A DNA stretch of 64,000 nucleotides. Source: Rhodocyclales bacterium (GTDB lineage: Bacteria > Pseudomonadota > Gammaproteobacteria > Burkholderiales > Rhodocyclaceae). Shown here piece after piece: positions 37,687 through 46,080 of the stretch. The stretch is taken from the NCBI GenBank assembly GCA_016192435.1, contig JACPUD010000057.1:1-64000 (forward strand), in the 5' to 3' direction. Position 1 is the stretch's first letter. Each line of letters starts with the position of its first letter. The notes under the pieces were generated by a model. The model was not told where the DNA came from. It made no database searches and saw nothing but the letters and a program-made list of their open reading frames with translations. A program made the translations under genes and the position numbers.

Positions 37687-39312
37687 ATGACCATACGCGT
37701 AAAAATCTTGCTGCTCGGCCTGCTCGCGGTGGCAAGCCTGTCATACATCCTTGGCGTCCGCATCGTGACCGAGGGCCGCGAACACGCGGCCAAGCTGGAG
37801 TTCCTGACGCGGCTGGAAGCCGCCGCAGCGCTTTCTTCGCTGGTTCACGAATTGCAGAAGGAGCGGGGGATTTCGGCAGGCTATCTGGTGATCCGCTCGC
37901 CCGACAACACCGGGCTGCTTGATGCCCAACGCGCATCCACCGACCGGGCCATGGTCCGCTTCCGCGATCCGGAGACCCCCGGTCTGGAGTCTCTGGCAAG
38001 GCTCGCCGAAACCCGACGAAAAATATCGGGAGACGCAATGGATCCGGCGCTCTCCTTCAGTTACTACACCCAGACCATCGTCGAGATCCTCGACCAGATC
38101 GACGCCCTGGCGCGGGACTCCAACACGACGCTGCTGACCCGGGACCTCAACGCCCACGTGCACCTGCTGTATGCCAAGGAATACCTGGGACAGATTCGCG
38201 CCAGCATCAACGAATCCCTGTCCCTCGGCACGGTGGACAAGGAACGGCTGACCGTGGTGCTGCGGCTGCTGAACCTGCATCAGTTCTACATCCGGACCGG
38301 CTTGCGCGACGCCTCGCCGGAAGTCGCCCAGGCGCTGCGCGGCGTCCTCGGCCAGGCGCAGGTGCAGCATAGCTTTGCGCTGATCGAGGGCGTGCTGTCC
38401 GGCAGCGGCCAGGCGCCGCCGGCGGATCAATGGTTTGCCACGGCCACCCATGCCATCGATCAATTCCTGAGCGTCGAAGGCCAATCCATGCGCTACCTGC
38501 GTCAGCAGGCCGAAAACGAGATTGCGGCGAGCGAGCGCCGGGTTTTGCTCGATGCCGGACTTGCCCTCACCGCAGCGCTGGCGCTGATTCTCTTTGCTGC
38601 CTCGGCGGTGCTGAGCCTGCTGCGTGCGCTCGACGTGCTGATCACCAACATCGAGCACACCGTCGCCACCCAGGATTTCGCCACTCGCATCCAGGCGCCC
38701 AACGACGACGAAATGGGCGAGTTGTCGCACAGCTTCAACGAATTGATGGGCATTGCCGAACACCTGATCAAGGAGAAGGACTATTTCGCCTCGACCGACC
38801 TGCTGACCGGGGCCTACAACCGCTACCGCTTCACCGAGCTGTTCGGCATCGAGTTGCAGCGTGTCCAGCGCTATGGCGGCGGCCTCGCGCTGATCATGTT
38901 CGACATCGACCATTTCAAGGACATCAACGACCGCTTCGGCCATGCCGCAGGCGACATGGTGCTCAAGGAAATTGCCCGTCTGGTGCGCAGCCTGATCCGC
39001 GCCAACGACGTGCTGGTGCGCTGGGGCGGCGAGGAGTTCATGATCCTGGTGCCGCACACGGGGAACGAGGCCGCCGATCTCGCCGAAAAGCTTTGCCTCG
39101 CGGTCGAAGGCCACCATTTCCACTACGCACCGAGAGTCACGGCCAGCTTTGGCGTCAGCGCCCATGTGCCCGGCGATACCCTGGAAACGCTCTGCGCGCG
39201 CACCGACGAAGCGCTCTACCGCGCCAAGCACCAGGGACGCAACCGGGTGCGCGCGGTGTTCGCGGCGGAGCCGGACGCCGGGCCCGGCGCGGCGTCCCTC
39301 GCACCGGCATAG
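37687..39312 (+). CDS. Diguanylate cyclase with periplasmic NIT (nitrate/nitrite-sensing) domain
   Basis: The 541-residue membrane protein has a first helix (about 5-24), a periplasmic NIT domain with the typical KERGISAGYL motif near residue 60, a second helix (about 286-312) and a HAMP-like region. The GGDEF domain has intact WGGEEFMIL, DIDHFKDIND and FGHAAGDMVL. It should synthesise c-di-GMP in response to a small ligand, perhaps nitrate. A terminator hairpin follows at 39340. Confidence 0.88.
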   Translation: MTIRVKILLLGLLAVASLSYILGVRIVTEGREHAAKLEFLTRLEAAAALSSLVHELQKERGISAGYLVIRSPDNTGLLDAQRASTDRAMVRFRDPETPGLESLARLAETRRKISGDAMDPALSFSYYTQTIVEILDQIDALARDSNTTLLTRDLNAHVHLLYAKEYLGQIRASINESLSLGTVDKERLTVVLRLLNLHQFYIRTGLRDASPEVAQALRGVLGQAQVQHSFALIEGVLSGSGQAPPADQWFATATHAIDQFLSVEGQSMRYLRQQAENEIAASERRVLLDAGLALTAALALILFAASAVLSLLRALDVLITNIEHTVATQDFATRIQAPNDDEMGELSHSFNELMGIAEHLIKEKDYFASTDLLTGAYNRYRFTELFGIELQRVQRYGGGLALIMFDIDHFKDINDRFGHAAGDMVLKEIARLVRSLIRANDVLVRWGGEEFMILVPHTGNEAADLAEKLCLAVEGHHFHYAPRVTASFGVSAHVPGDTLETLCARTDEALYRAKHQGRNRVRAVFAAEPDAGPGAASLAPA

Positions 39313-39339
39313 ATTCGCCGCAAGCCCGGCGTAAACCGA

Positions 39340-39363
39340 CAAAGCCACCTCGCGGTGGCTTTG
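39340..39363 (+). terminator. Terminator of the NIT-GGDEF gene
   Basis: CAAAGCCACC and GGTGGCTTTG form a 10-bp stem with a TCGC loop just after the stop. Only three T follow, so efficiency is uncertain; A and T edges make it usable in both directions, including for the minus-strand tRNA-Val. Confidence 0.65.
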
Positions 39364-39398
39364 TAGTGACATGAACTACCTGATTTCCTGCGGAATCC

Positions 39399-39475
39399 TG
39401 GTAGGCGCGATTGGACTCGAACCAACGACCCCCACCATGTCAAGGTGGTGCTCTAACCAGCTGAGCTACGCGCCT
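39399..39475 (-). tRNA. tRNA-Val (anticodon GAC)
   Basis: A 77-nt cloverleaf on the minus strand with acceptor AGGCGCG/CGCGCCT, discriminator A, encoded CCA. The D-arm has GTAGCTCAGCTGGTTAGAGC and the anticodon stem CCACC/GGTGG has loop TTGACAT (GAC). The T loop is GGTTCGAGTCC. Confidence 0.97.
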
Positions 39476-39603
39476 ACTGAAGAGCGCGCAGTATAAGCAC
39501 GACGCGAGCAAAGTCAAGACACCCCCTGCAAGCCCTTGGCCGGACTGGCCTTTCAGGCTATGGATGGCTCGGAATGGCATCGCGCTAACCCGGACCTGGC
39601 CGC

Positions 39604-40821
39604 CTAATCGCCGAGCAACTCGGAAACCGGCTCCAGTTGCTCCACGTGCTGCGCCACCACCTTGACGATGACGGTGATCGGCACGCTCAGCAGCATGCCC
39701 CAGATGCCCCACAGCCAGCCCCAGAACAGCAGCGAGATGAATACCGCCGCGGTATTCATTTTTGCGATCCGTCCCGTCATCCAGGTGACGCCGAAGAATC
39801 CGACCGCAACGGCAATCACCGCCGAGGCGCCGACGACGAGCAGCACCGCGGACAATTCGCCGAACTGCATGAAGGCCGCCATGCCCATGGCCGCTGCCGT
39901 GACCACCGGGCCCAGATAGGGAATCACGTGCAGCAGACCCGCCGCCACGGCCCAGGCGCCGGCGTTTTCCAGGCCGATCCAGTGCAGCGCCAGCCAGGTC
40001 AGCAAGCCCACCAGCACATTGGTCGCCAGCAGCATCAGCATGTAGCGCTGGATCGAATCATTGATGTCGTCGAGGATGCGGACCGTGATTTTTCTCTTGG
40101 ACAGGGATGGCCCCGTCACCCGCACCAGTTTTCTCTTGAAGATGTCGCCCGACAGCAGCAGGAAGAAGGTCAGGAACAGCACCATGGTGGCCTGGCCGAG
40201 CATTGCCGCGGCGCCCATGGAGCCGACCCAGAGGAAATTGCCGAAGCGGGAGCCGGGCGAGTCGATCACGACATGCGTCGCCTGCCGCCTCGACTTGCCG
40301 GGCTGGCCTGTCGCCGCGCTGGTCGCCTTTTCGATTTCGCTCGCGGCGGTTTCCACCTTCTGCAGGTTGCTCGCCTGCCCCTTGTTCAGACTGGCCACAG
40401 CGGCCGACACCTTGGTCGCCGCTTCCGGCAACTGGTCGAGTATGGTCTGCACTTCATCGCGCAAGGAGTAGCTGCCGAAGGCCAGCGCCGAAACCACGCC
40501 GGCCATCACGATGCTGGTGCCGACCACGCGCGGCACGCGGATGCGTTCCAGCCATGCCACCAGCGGACCCAGAGTGTAGGCGAAGAGTATGCCCAGCAGC
40601 AGGGAAATGAAAAAGCCCTGTGCCCATTTCAGGGCAAATACCGTCGCCACTATGGCGATGACGGCCAGCGCCAAATCCCGGCTGCCCTCCAGCACGCTGC
40701 TCACCGGTGGCGCAGCCGCCGCATCGGGACCGGGGTCAGCCGGGTTTTCGGCAACAGCGTCCATTTCGTTTGCGGGGCCAAGGGGCGTAGGGTCGGACAT
40801 AGGAATAGGTGGCTGTTTCAT
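39604..40821 (-). CDS. AI-2E family (PerM/YdiK-like) transporter
   Basis: The 405-residue membrane protein has a Pro/Ala-rich N-terminus, about eight transmembrane helices and a long cytoplasmic middle segment. The family motifs are LLGILFAYTLGPLVAWLER and HVIPYLGPVVTAAA. Members export diverse small molecules or ions; the autoinducer-2 label is historical. ATG 40821 overlaps the stop of yihY (ATGA), so the pair is translationally coupled; ATG 40800 is an alternative start. Confidence 0.87.
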   Translation of the reverse strand: MKQPPIPMSDPTPLGPANEMDAVAENPADPGPDAAAAPPVSSVLEGSRDLALAVIAIVATVFALKWAQGFFISLLLGILFAYTLGPLVAWLERIRVPRVVGTSIVMAGVVSALAFGSYSLRDEVQTILDQLPEAATKVSAAVASLNKGQASNLQKVETAASEIEKATSAATGQPGKSRRQATHVVIDSPGSRFGNFLWVGSMGAAAMLGQATMVLFLTFFLLLSGDIFKRKLVRVTGPSLSKRKITVRILDDINDSIQRYMLMLLATNVLVGLLTWLALHWIGLENAGAWAVAAGLLHVIPYLGPVVTAAAMGMAAFMQFGELSAVLLVVGASAVIAVAVGFFGVTWMTGRIAKMNTAAVFISLLFWGWLWGIWGMLLSVPITVIVKVVAQHVEQLEPVSELLGD

Positions 40822-41765
40822 CGGTCGATCCCGGGCCGCGCGGCAAGGGCGCTGCTTTCCTCCATGCGCAGCCGCTCCTGCTGCAGGCTGCCGAACCACA
40901 GTGCGTAGTGCCGCGTGAATTCCGCGCCGAGGAAAAATATCTGTGCCGAGTAATAGACCCACAACAGCAGGGCGATCAGCGATCCGGCGGCGCCGAAGCT
41001 CGATGCCACGCCGCTGTTGCCCAGATACAGGCCGATCACGTACTTGCCCAGGCTGAACAGTCCCGCGGTAAAGGCCGCACCGATCCAGACGTCGCGCCAC
41101 GACAGCGGCGCCTCGGGCAAGGTCTTGTAGATGATCGAAAACATGCAGGCGATCACGGCAAAGGAGACGAGCGACGACATCGTTTCCAGCACCAGGGCGG
41201 AACTGCCGAGCATTCCATGTGCGTAGCGCTCGGCCATCGCCAAACCGGCGCTGACGACCAGCGATACGAGCAGCAGAAAGGCCAACACCAGCACCAGACC
41301 GAAGGACAGGAGCCGCGTTCTGAGCAGTACGCCGAAGCCCGAGCGGCCGGTCGGGCTTATGCCCCACAGTTCATCGAGGCTGCCCTTCAGCTCGGCGAAC
41401 ACGCTGGTTGCGCCCAGCAGCAGCAGCACGCTGGCGATGAGCGTGGCCAGCAGGCCCGAAGATGGACTCTGCGCACCGGCCAGCAAGGCCTGCATCGCCT
41501 TTGCGCCGTTCGGCCCGACCAGACCTTCGAGTTGGGCGACGATCTCGCCCTGGGCCGCTTCGGCGCCGAAGAAATAGGCGGCGACGGCAATCGCCAGCAC
41601 CAGGATCGGCGTCATCGAGAACAGAGTGTAGAAGGCCAGCGCTGCGCCTTTGCTGGCGGCACGATGGTCGATCCACGAAACCAGCGAAGCGACCAGGACG
41701 TTTTTCAGCCGACGCGCCCAGTGGATGGGAACGTGGACGATGAGTTCTACGATTGCACTGGCCAT
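40818..41765 (-). CDS. YihY/BrkB family membrane protein
   Basis: The 315-residue protein has six transmembrane helices and the family landmarks DHRAASKGAALAFYTLFSMTP, SSFGAAGSLIALLLWVYYSA and IFFLGAEFTRHYA. YihY/BrkB proteins were once called ribonuclease BN and are inner-membrane proteins of unsettled function, possibly transporters. The gene is directly coupled to the AI-2E transporter downstream. Confidence 0.9.
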   Translation of the reverse strand: MASAIVELIVHVPIHWARRLKNVLVASLVSWIDHRAASKGAALAFYTLFSMTPILVLAIAVAAYFFGAEAAQGEIVAQLEGLVGPNGAKAMQALLAGAQSPSSGLLATLIASVLLLLGATSVFAELKGSLDELWGISPTGRSGFGVLLRTRLLSFGLVLVLAFLLLVSLVVSAGLAMAERYAHGMLGSSALVLETMSSLVSFAVIACMFSIIYKTLPEAPLSWRDVWIGAAFTAGLFSLGKYVIGLYLGNSGVASSFGAAGSLIALLLWVYYSAQIFFLGAEFTRHYALWFGSLQQERLRMEESSALAARPGIDR

Positions 41766-41866
41766 GGCTGGTCTCGCCCGGGACGCTTGCGGTGGCTGGC
41801 ACAGCGCGAACAGGCAAGCGCGGGCAGGGCCTGCGGCTGCCTGTTCGTGCTACGGCCTCAGTTGGC

Positions 41867-42181
41867 TTACTTGATCCGCATGTCGTTCTTGACGGACCTG
41901 ACACCGGCGACACCGCGCGCCAGATCGGTGGCCTTGTTGATCGCCGTCTGCGAGCTGACGAATCCGCTCAACTGGACCACGTTCTTGAAGGTCTCGACAT
42001 TGATTTCAGCCGACTTCAGGGTCGGCTCATTGAAGATCGCCGCCTTCACCTTGGTCGTGATCACCGCGTCGTCGATGTACTCGCCGGTGCCTTCCTGCTT
42101 GGTGGTGGACGCGCAACCGACGACCGAGACCAGCGTGACGGCCAGGAAAAGTGCCGAGATATAGCTTCTAGCTTGTTTCAT
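41867..42181 (-). CDS. BON-domain lipoprotein
   Basis: The 104-residue protein has a lipoprotein signal ending SVVGC (Cys23) and one BON domain (DDAVITTKVKAAIFNEPTL, SAEINVETFKNVVQLSGFVS, ARGVAGVRSVKNDMRI). BON domains bind phospholipid, and OsmY-like proteins protect the envelope in stress. GGAGAA precedes the ATG. The C-terminal 70 residues align without gaps to the BON protein at 44161, so the two look like a duplication. The Crp/Fnr-like site at 42338 lies 157 bp upstream. Confidence 0.88.
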   Translation of the reverse strand: MKQARSYISALFLAVTLVSVVGCASTTKQEGTGEYIDDAVITTKVKAAIFNEPTLKSAEINVETFKNVVQLSGFVSSQTAINKATDLARGVAGVRSVKNDMRIK

Positions 42182-42310
42182 GATTGATTCTCCAAATTGA
42201 AGTTGAACAGAATTCCCGCTCCGGATTCGAGCAATTTGTTTCGCCATCTTGCGGACCGGGAACCGAGCCCCTGGGATGCAAACCGCACACGCTTTCGAAG
42301 CCTCAGGGCC

Positions 42311-42353
42311 AGAATAGTCAAGACCACTGGCGGCGTCAGTGCGCTGGCGTACA
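42311..42353 (-). promoter_or_regulatory. Crp/Fnr-like palindrome with -10, upstream of BON lipoprotein
   Basis: On the minus strand TGTACGCCAGCGCACT (42338-42353) is centred 29.5 bp upstream of the first base of TATTCT (42311-42316). The centre is thus at -41.5 from the expected start point, giving a leader of about 120 nt. The 324-bp gap 42182-42505 otherwise holds only repeat copy 8. Confidence 0.65.
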
Positions 42354-42440
42354 TAGCGCAAGACAAGCGGATGCGCCGGCCAACGCAAGTGCAATAATTG
42401 CGGCTGCATCGGACATGGGAATCGCGGCCTGCGGCGCGAT

Positions 42441-42464
42441 CGCCGTCGCGCCAGCGCCAACTCT
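42441..42464 (-). repeat. Dispersed 24-bp repeat, copy 8 (intergenic)
   Basis: On the minus strand AGAGTTGGCGCTGGC, GCG, ACGGCG: a full consensus match. It lies 41 bp after the end of the DUF883 gene and 88 bp from the palindrome at 42338. Confidence 0.8.
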
Positions 42465-42505
42465 CTGGCCGGCCTGGCGCAGCAGGCGCGCGGCGGGAAG
42501 GCGGA

Positions 42506-42838
42506 TCAGCGACGGCTGAGTAGGACGAAGACGATGAGCGCGGCCACCGCGGGAATGCCAAATGCCTTCCATGGATTCTCCCTGACGTATTCCTGGGTGG
42601 CGTCGGCAGCGTCCGAGGCCTTTCTTGCGACCGCAATTCGCGCCGCATCGAGTCTCGATCTCGCATCCCGCAACTGGCCCTCGATCCGGGTCCGCGTCGC
42701 AGCGAATTCCTCCGCGGTCGAACTTACCACCTGCTGCAACAGGTCGTCGGTATCGGCGACAATGTCCTTGAGATCCCTGACGAGCCTGTCCTTCTTGATC
42801 TCGATGGCGCCGCGCTGTTCGAATAATGCCATATTCAT
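42506..42838 (-). CDS. DUF883 (ElaB/YqjD-like) membrane-anchored protein
   Basis: The 110-residue protein is a long amphipathic helix (KDRLVRDLKDIVADTDDLLQ, TRIEGQLRDARSRLDAARIA) followed by ENPWKAFGIPAVAALIVFVL, the C-terminal anchor typical of ElaB/YqjD/DUF883 proteins. These associate with ribosomes at the membrane in stationary phase. Palindromes at 42935 and 43008 lie upstream between this gene and the divergent BON lipoprotein. Confidence 0.85.
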   Translation of the reverse strand: MNMALFEQRGAIEIKKDRLVRDLKDIVADTDDLLQQVVSSTAEEFAATRTRIEGQLRDARSRLDAARIAVARKASDAADATQEYVRENPWKAFGIPAVAALIVFVLLSRR

Positions 42839-42934
42839 GATCTCTCCCGATGTTGACGGGTAGCAGCGGCGACCGGAGATTCGGGCGCCAACGCTCCCCT
42901 GACGCATAGCCTGATCCCTGCCTGTGCGCCGGTC

Positions 42935-42950
42935 TGTACGCCACCGCACG
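42935..42950. promoter_or_regulatory. Crp/Fnr-like palindrome in the DUF883/BON divergent region
   Basis: TGTACGCCACCGCACG matches TGTRCG-N4-CGCACA at all but the last base. No convincing -10 lies at 29.5 bp on either strand, so it may act as an upstream second site for the one at 43008 or serve the DUF883 gene. Confidence 0.45.
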
Positions 42951-43007
42951 ACGCGGACCCGGGACATTGAGCGAAGCGGCTGGAGCGGCGCCGCTCGACC
43001 ACGTCTA

Positions 43008-43050
43008 TGTGTTCCAGCGCACTGACTGGCACCGCCGCAAGGAGGATAAG
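43008..43050 (+). promoter_or_regulatory. Crp/Fnr-like palindrome with -10, upstream of BON lipoprotein gene at 43093
   Basis: TGTGTTCCAGCGCACT (43008-43023) is centred 29.5 bp before GATAAG (43045-43050). The left half-site is imperfect. The predicted start point near 43057 leaves a leader of about 36 nt containing AAGGAAA. Confidence 0.5.
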
Positions 43051-43092
43051 TACACCCTGTGGTTCGATCGCTACCATCAAAAGGAAACCAAA

Positions 43093-43587
43093 ATGAAAAT
43101 CCCATCCCGCTTCAAATCAGTCGCCATTTCGATCCTGCTCGCAGCCGGGCTGGCTGCGTGCGACAAGCCCGGACCGGCGGAAACCGCCGGCAAGAAAATC
43201 GATCAGACGGCAGAGGCCGCCGGCAAGAAGCTCGACCAAACCGCCGAGGCCGCCGGTCGCAAGATCGAGCAAACCGCCGAAGCCGCCGGCAGGTCGATCG
43301 ACAATGCCAGCGACAAGCTCGGCGACAAGCTGGGCGAGCAAGGCATGAAAGCCGGCGTCGCCATCGACGACACCGAAATCACGGCAAAGGTCAAGGCGTC
43401 GATTTTTGCCGAGCCCGGTCTGAAGACGCTGCAGATCAGCGTCGACACCATCAAGGGCGTGGTGACACTGACCGGATCGGTCGATTCGCCCCAGAGCAGC
43501 GACAGGGCCAAGCAACTCGCAAGCGCGGTGGCCGGCGTCAGGCAGGTCGACAACCGGCTGGTGGCAAAGGCAGTCCCAGCCAACTAA
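43093..43587 (+). CDS. Lipoprotein with heptad-like repeats and a BON domain
   Basis: A 164-residue lipoprotein: signal ILLAAGLAAC (Cys23). Four tandem repeats of an 11-residue unit follow (consensus AEAAGKKLDQT, residues about 32-78), predicted as an extended amphipathic helix, and then a BON domain (DDTEITAKVKASIFAEPGL, ISVDTIKGVVTLTGSVDS). The repeat part resembles the small lipoprotein at 56671. It is followed by a terminator at 43693 and preceded by palindromic sites. Confidence 0.85.
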   Translation: MKIPSRFKSVAISILLAAGLAACDKPGPAETAGKKIDQTAEAAGKKLDQTAEAAGRKIEQTAEAAGRSIDNASDKLGDKLGEQGMKAGVAIDDTEITAKVKASIFAEPGLKTLQISVDTIKGVVTLTGSVDSPQSSDRAKQLASAVAGVRQVDNRLVAKAVPAN

Positions 43588-43692
43588 GCGAAGCGTTGCA
43601 AGGTGCGACAAGGCACAGATCGAATCGGCAAAACCAGGCATTCTGCACTCAGGTATTCGTTGCCTCCTCCGCAGCCAACCCCTGCAGTATTT

Positions 43693-43726
43693 GGCCCGCA
43701 ACAGCGACGCTGCTGCGGGCCTTTTT
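43693..43726 (+). terminator. Intrinsic terminator of the BON lipoprotein gene
   Basis: GGCCCGC pairs with GCGGGCC, with an inner AGCG-ACGCT stem, followed by TTTTTCTTT. It separates the BON gene from the next promoter at 43758. Confidence 0.85.
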
Positions 43727-43757
43727 CTTTCCAGCCGCCCCCGGTTTCCTGCTGCAG

Positions 43758-43800
43758 TGAGCGCCAGCGCACGGACCGCCGCCGGCTTCGCGACTAGCCT
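43758..43800 (+). promoter_or_regulatory. Crp/Fnr-like palindrome with -10, upstream of csbD-like gene
   Basis: TGAGCGCCAGCGCACG (43758-43773) is centred exactly 29.5 bp before TAGCCT (43795-43800), the same hexamer and spacing as at 53486. The predicted start is about 60 nt before the GTG at 43868. Confidence 0.65.
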
Positions 43801-43867
43801 GATCGACGGTGGGCGCTGCCAGGCGGCAACGCCCACCCTTCTCAATTTCAATCACCAGGAGCACACC

Positions 43868-44044
43868 GTGAACAAGGATCAAACCAAGGGCCGCGTCGAG
43901 GAAGTCAAAGGCAAGGTAAAGGAGATTGCCGGCAAGCTGAGCGGCGACAAGAAACTGGAAGACGAAGGCAAGCTGCAAAACCTCAAAGGTCGGGTACAGG
44001 CCGGCTTTGGCGATCTGAAGGAAGACATCAAGAAAGCCGTCTGA
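43868..44044 (+). CDS. CsbD-family stress protein
   Basis: The 58-residue protein starts at GTG 43868 (AGGAG seven bases upstream) with NKDQTKGRVEEVKGKVKEIA and ends GFGDLKEDIKKAV, the standard CsbD pattern. CsbD proteins are small, highly charged and abundant under general stress; the molecular role is unknown. The BON gene at 44161 follows after 116 bp with no promoter-like palindrome, so they may share a transcript. Confidence 0.92.
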   Translation: MNKDQTKGRVEEVKGKVKEIAGKLSGDKKLEDEGKLQNLKGRVQAGFGDLKEDIKKAV

Positions 44045-44160
44045 GACCAACGGAGCCTCACATCCCTGGCAGTCGTGCCGCCCATTCAGCGGCCGACTGC
44101 AAGGGTCTGCCCGCGGATGAAGAGCTCCCGTCGGGCATTGCCTGCACGAAAGGAAACGCC

Positions 44161-44514
44161 ATGAAACGCATCCATCCGGCCGTAATTGCCGCCACGCTTG
44201 CCCTCGCCTGGGGCGCCCCGGCGCTCGCCGCCGACACCACCGCCCAGAACGCTGCCAAGCCTGCGGCGAGCAAGACGGCAGCCGTCGGCGAATACGTGGA
44301 CGACGCCGTCATCACCAGCAAGATCAAGACCGCGGTGTTCCAGGACTCTACGCTCAAGGCGACGGAGATCAATGTCGAAACCCACCAGGGAATTGTTCAG
44401 TTGACCGGCTTCGTCAAGTCGCGCGCCGATATCAACCAGGCCGTCAGGCTCGCCCGAGGCATCAAGGGCGTCAAATCCATCAAGAACGATATGCTCGTCA
44501 AGGGCCGGCAGTAA
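44161..44514 (+). CDS. Periplasmic BON-domain protein
   Basis: The 117-residue protein has a cleavable signal peptide ending APALAADT and one BON domain (DDAVITSKIKTAVFQDSTL, ATEINVETHQGIVQLTGFVK, ARGIKGVKSIKNDML). It lacks a lipobox, unlike its close paralogue at 41867. It is the third BON protein within 2.5 kb. AAAGGAAA precedes the ATG. Confidence 0.9.
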   Translation: MKRIHPAVIAATLALAWGAPALAADTTAQNAAKPAASKTAAVGEYVDDAVITSKIKTAVFQDSTLKATEINVETHQGIVQLTGFVKSRADINQAVRLARGIKGVKSIKNDMLVKGRQ

Positions 44515-44574
44515 GGCCTGGCGCAGGTCGACGGCTGCGCCAGATCCGGCCGACGGCCTGCAACGCCCTGCCGG

Positions 44575-44616
44575 TTGATGCGCATCAATCAAACTTGACT
44601 ATTTTTGTCGGATACT
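44575..44616 (+). promoter_or_regulatory. FNR/ANR box with -10, upstream of SDR gene
   Basis: TTGATGCGCATCAA (44575-44588) is a perfect TTGAT-N4-ATCAA FNR box. Its centre lies 29.5 bp before GATACT (44611-44616), i.e. at -41.5, the standard class II activation position. This predicts anaerobic induction of the SDR gene at 44662 and perhaps of the Usp gene after it. Confidence 0.75.
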
Positions 44617-44661
44617 TCCTGCCCGAGCATGTCGCCCGGAACAACTATGTCAGGACATGAA

Positions 44662-45414
44662 ATGCAGAAACGATTGGAAAACAAAGTAGCCGTTGTCACC
44701 GGTGCCAGTAGCGGAATTGGCCGCTCCATTGTCGAACACTATGTGGCGGAGGGCGCCAGCGTTGTTGCCTGTGCCCGAAATCTTGCTGCACTCGAGGAGT
44801 TGGCCAGCGCACATCCGGGCAAGGTGCTCGCCGTCGGCGGCGACGTGACCCGGGCAGCAGACCTGAAGCAACTCGTGGCGGAAACCGTCAAGGCCTATGG
44901 CGGCGTTGACATCGTGGTGCCCAACGCCGGCATCGCCCGCGTCGTTTCCTTCGAGGACAGCACGGCGGAAGCCTGCAACACCCAGTTTTCAGTGAACCTC
45001 TTCGGCGCCATCGAAACCGTGCGTCTGTTCCTGCCGCATATTCGCAAGGGCGGATCGGTTCAGTTCATCACGACCTTCCTCACCCAGGTCGGTTTCCCCG
45101 GACTATCGATCTACAGTGCCAGCAAGGCGGCGCTGAAATCCTTTTCCCAGACACTCGCCGCAGAACTTGCACCGAAAGGCATCCGGGTTAACTCGATTGC
45201 TCCGGGTCCGATCGGCACGCCGCTGTGGGGTACCGTAGGACTGCCCCCCGAGGTGCTGGCAGTTGTCGCCGGGAATGTGACCGCCCGCCTGCTGCCCGGT
45301 GCATTCGGCGGACCCGAAGACATCGCGCAAATGTCGGTATTCCTGGCATCGGACGCGGCCAAGAACATATTCGGCCAGGAAATCGTCATCGACGGCGGCT
45401 ATACGATCGGCTGA
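44662..45414 (+). CDS. Short-chain dehydrogenase/reductase (SDR)
   Basis: A 250-residue Rossmann-fold oxidoreductase with the NAD(P) loop VTGASSGIGRS, VPNAGIAR, the catalytic serine region (FITTFLTQVG) and the Tyr-x-x-x-Lys pair in IYSASKAALKSFSQ. SIAPGPIGTPLWG and a C-terminal IFGQEIVIDGGYTIG complete it. The active-site serine position reads Thr in FITTF, so this should be checked. Start 44662 has AGGA six bases upstream; ATG 44647 is possible. An FNR box precedes it. Confidence 0.88.
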   Translation: MQKRLENKVAVVTGASSGIGRSIVEHYVAEGASVVACARNLAALEELASAHPGKVLAVGGDVTRAADLKQLVAETVKAYGGVDIVVPNAGIARVVSFEDSTAEACNTQFSVNLFGAIETVRLFLPHIRKGGSVQFITTFLTQVGFPGLSIYSASKAALKSFSQTLAAELAPKGIRVNSIAPGPIGTPLWGTVGLPPEVLAVVAGNVTARLLPGAFGGPEDIAQMSVFLASDAAKNIFGQEIVIDGGYTIG

Positions 45415-45647
45415 AGGAGCTTCAAGGCTGCCGGCATTCATCGCCGGAGGACGTCGCGCAGCCGCAGACCGCCCGGATCACAGGCAGTCTGCGGTCAATC
45501 GCTGCGCGGTGACGGCCAGGCCCGCGGGATAGTGCTCAGGCGCGTTCGACAAGCAGGTAAGATCGACCCGCTGCAGCATCCTGGATCTGTGCAGGAAATG
45601 CGTTCTCCAGGTACCCAGCCCGTTTGTCACCAATAGGGAGAGTAGCC

Positions 45648-46040
45648 GTGACCATACTTGTAGCCTATGTACCGCGCCCGGAAGGGCAGGCCGCCCTGGA
45701 TAAGGGAATCGAAATTGCCGGTCGTCGCAAGGAAGCCCTGGTGGTGGTCAACACCAGTCGGGGCGGCAGCGGGGAAGATCCATCGATGGCCGATGTGCAG
45801 GATGTCGAGCGCGTCGAAAAATTGCTGATGGCTTCCGGCATCGACGCAACGTTCAAGCAGTTTGTTCGCGGCAAGAGCGCCATCGAGGAAATCGAGGAGA
45901 TGGTCGACTCGCTGCCGATTTCTCTTGTTGTCATCGGCCTGCGCAAACGCACACCGGTAGGCAAGCTTTTTCTGGGCAGCGTGGCCCAGGACATCCTGCT
46001 CAATGTTCCCTGCCCGGTCTTGGCGGTGAAGGCTGGCTGA
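45648..46040 (+). CDS. Universal stress protein (UspA family)
   Basis: A 130-residue single-domain protein: ILVAYVPRPEGQAALDKGIE, LVVVNTSRGG and the C-terminal VIGLRKRTPVGKLFLGSVAQDIL with NVPCPVLAVK. The ATP-binding G-2x-G-9x-G(S/T) motif is replaced by GLRKRTPVGKLFLGS, a subclass often found under anaerobic control. GTG 45648 has GGGAG seven bases upstream. The 233-bp gap before it shows no FNR or Crp-like site of its own. Confidence 0.85.
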   Translation: MTILVAYVPRPEGQAALDKGIEIAGRRKEALVVVNTSRGGSGEDPSMADVQDVERVEKLLMASGIDATFKQFVRGKSAIEEIEEMVDSLPISLVVIGLRKRTPVGKLFLGSVAQDILLNVPCPVLAVKAG

Positions 46041-46080
46041 CCGCTGTCTCCGGCATGGCCGCGCACCCGCCCGACGGCCA

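Noticed and set aside
39604-41367. Single long frame joining yihY antisense-frame codons to the AI-2E transporter
   Set aside because: The upstream part is out of frame with yihY and carries no protein signature; the transporter starts at 40821 or 40800.
44161-44514. Search for its own Crp/Fnr-like site before the third BON gene
   Set aside because: No dyad is visible in 44045-44160; co-transcription with the CsbD-like gene is simpler.
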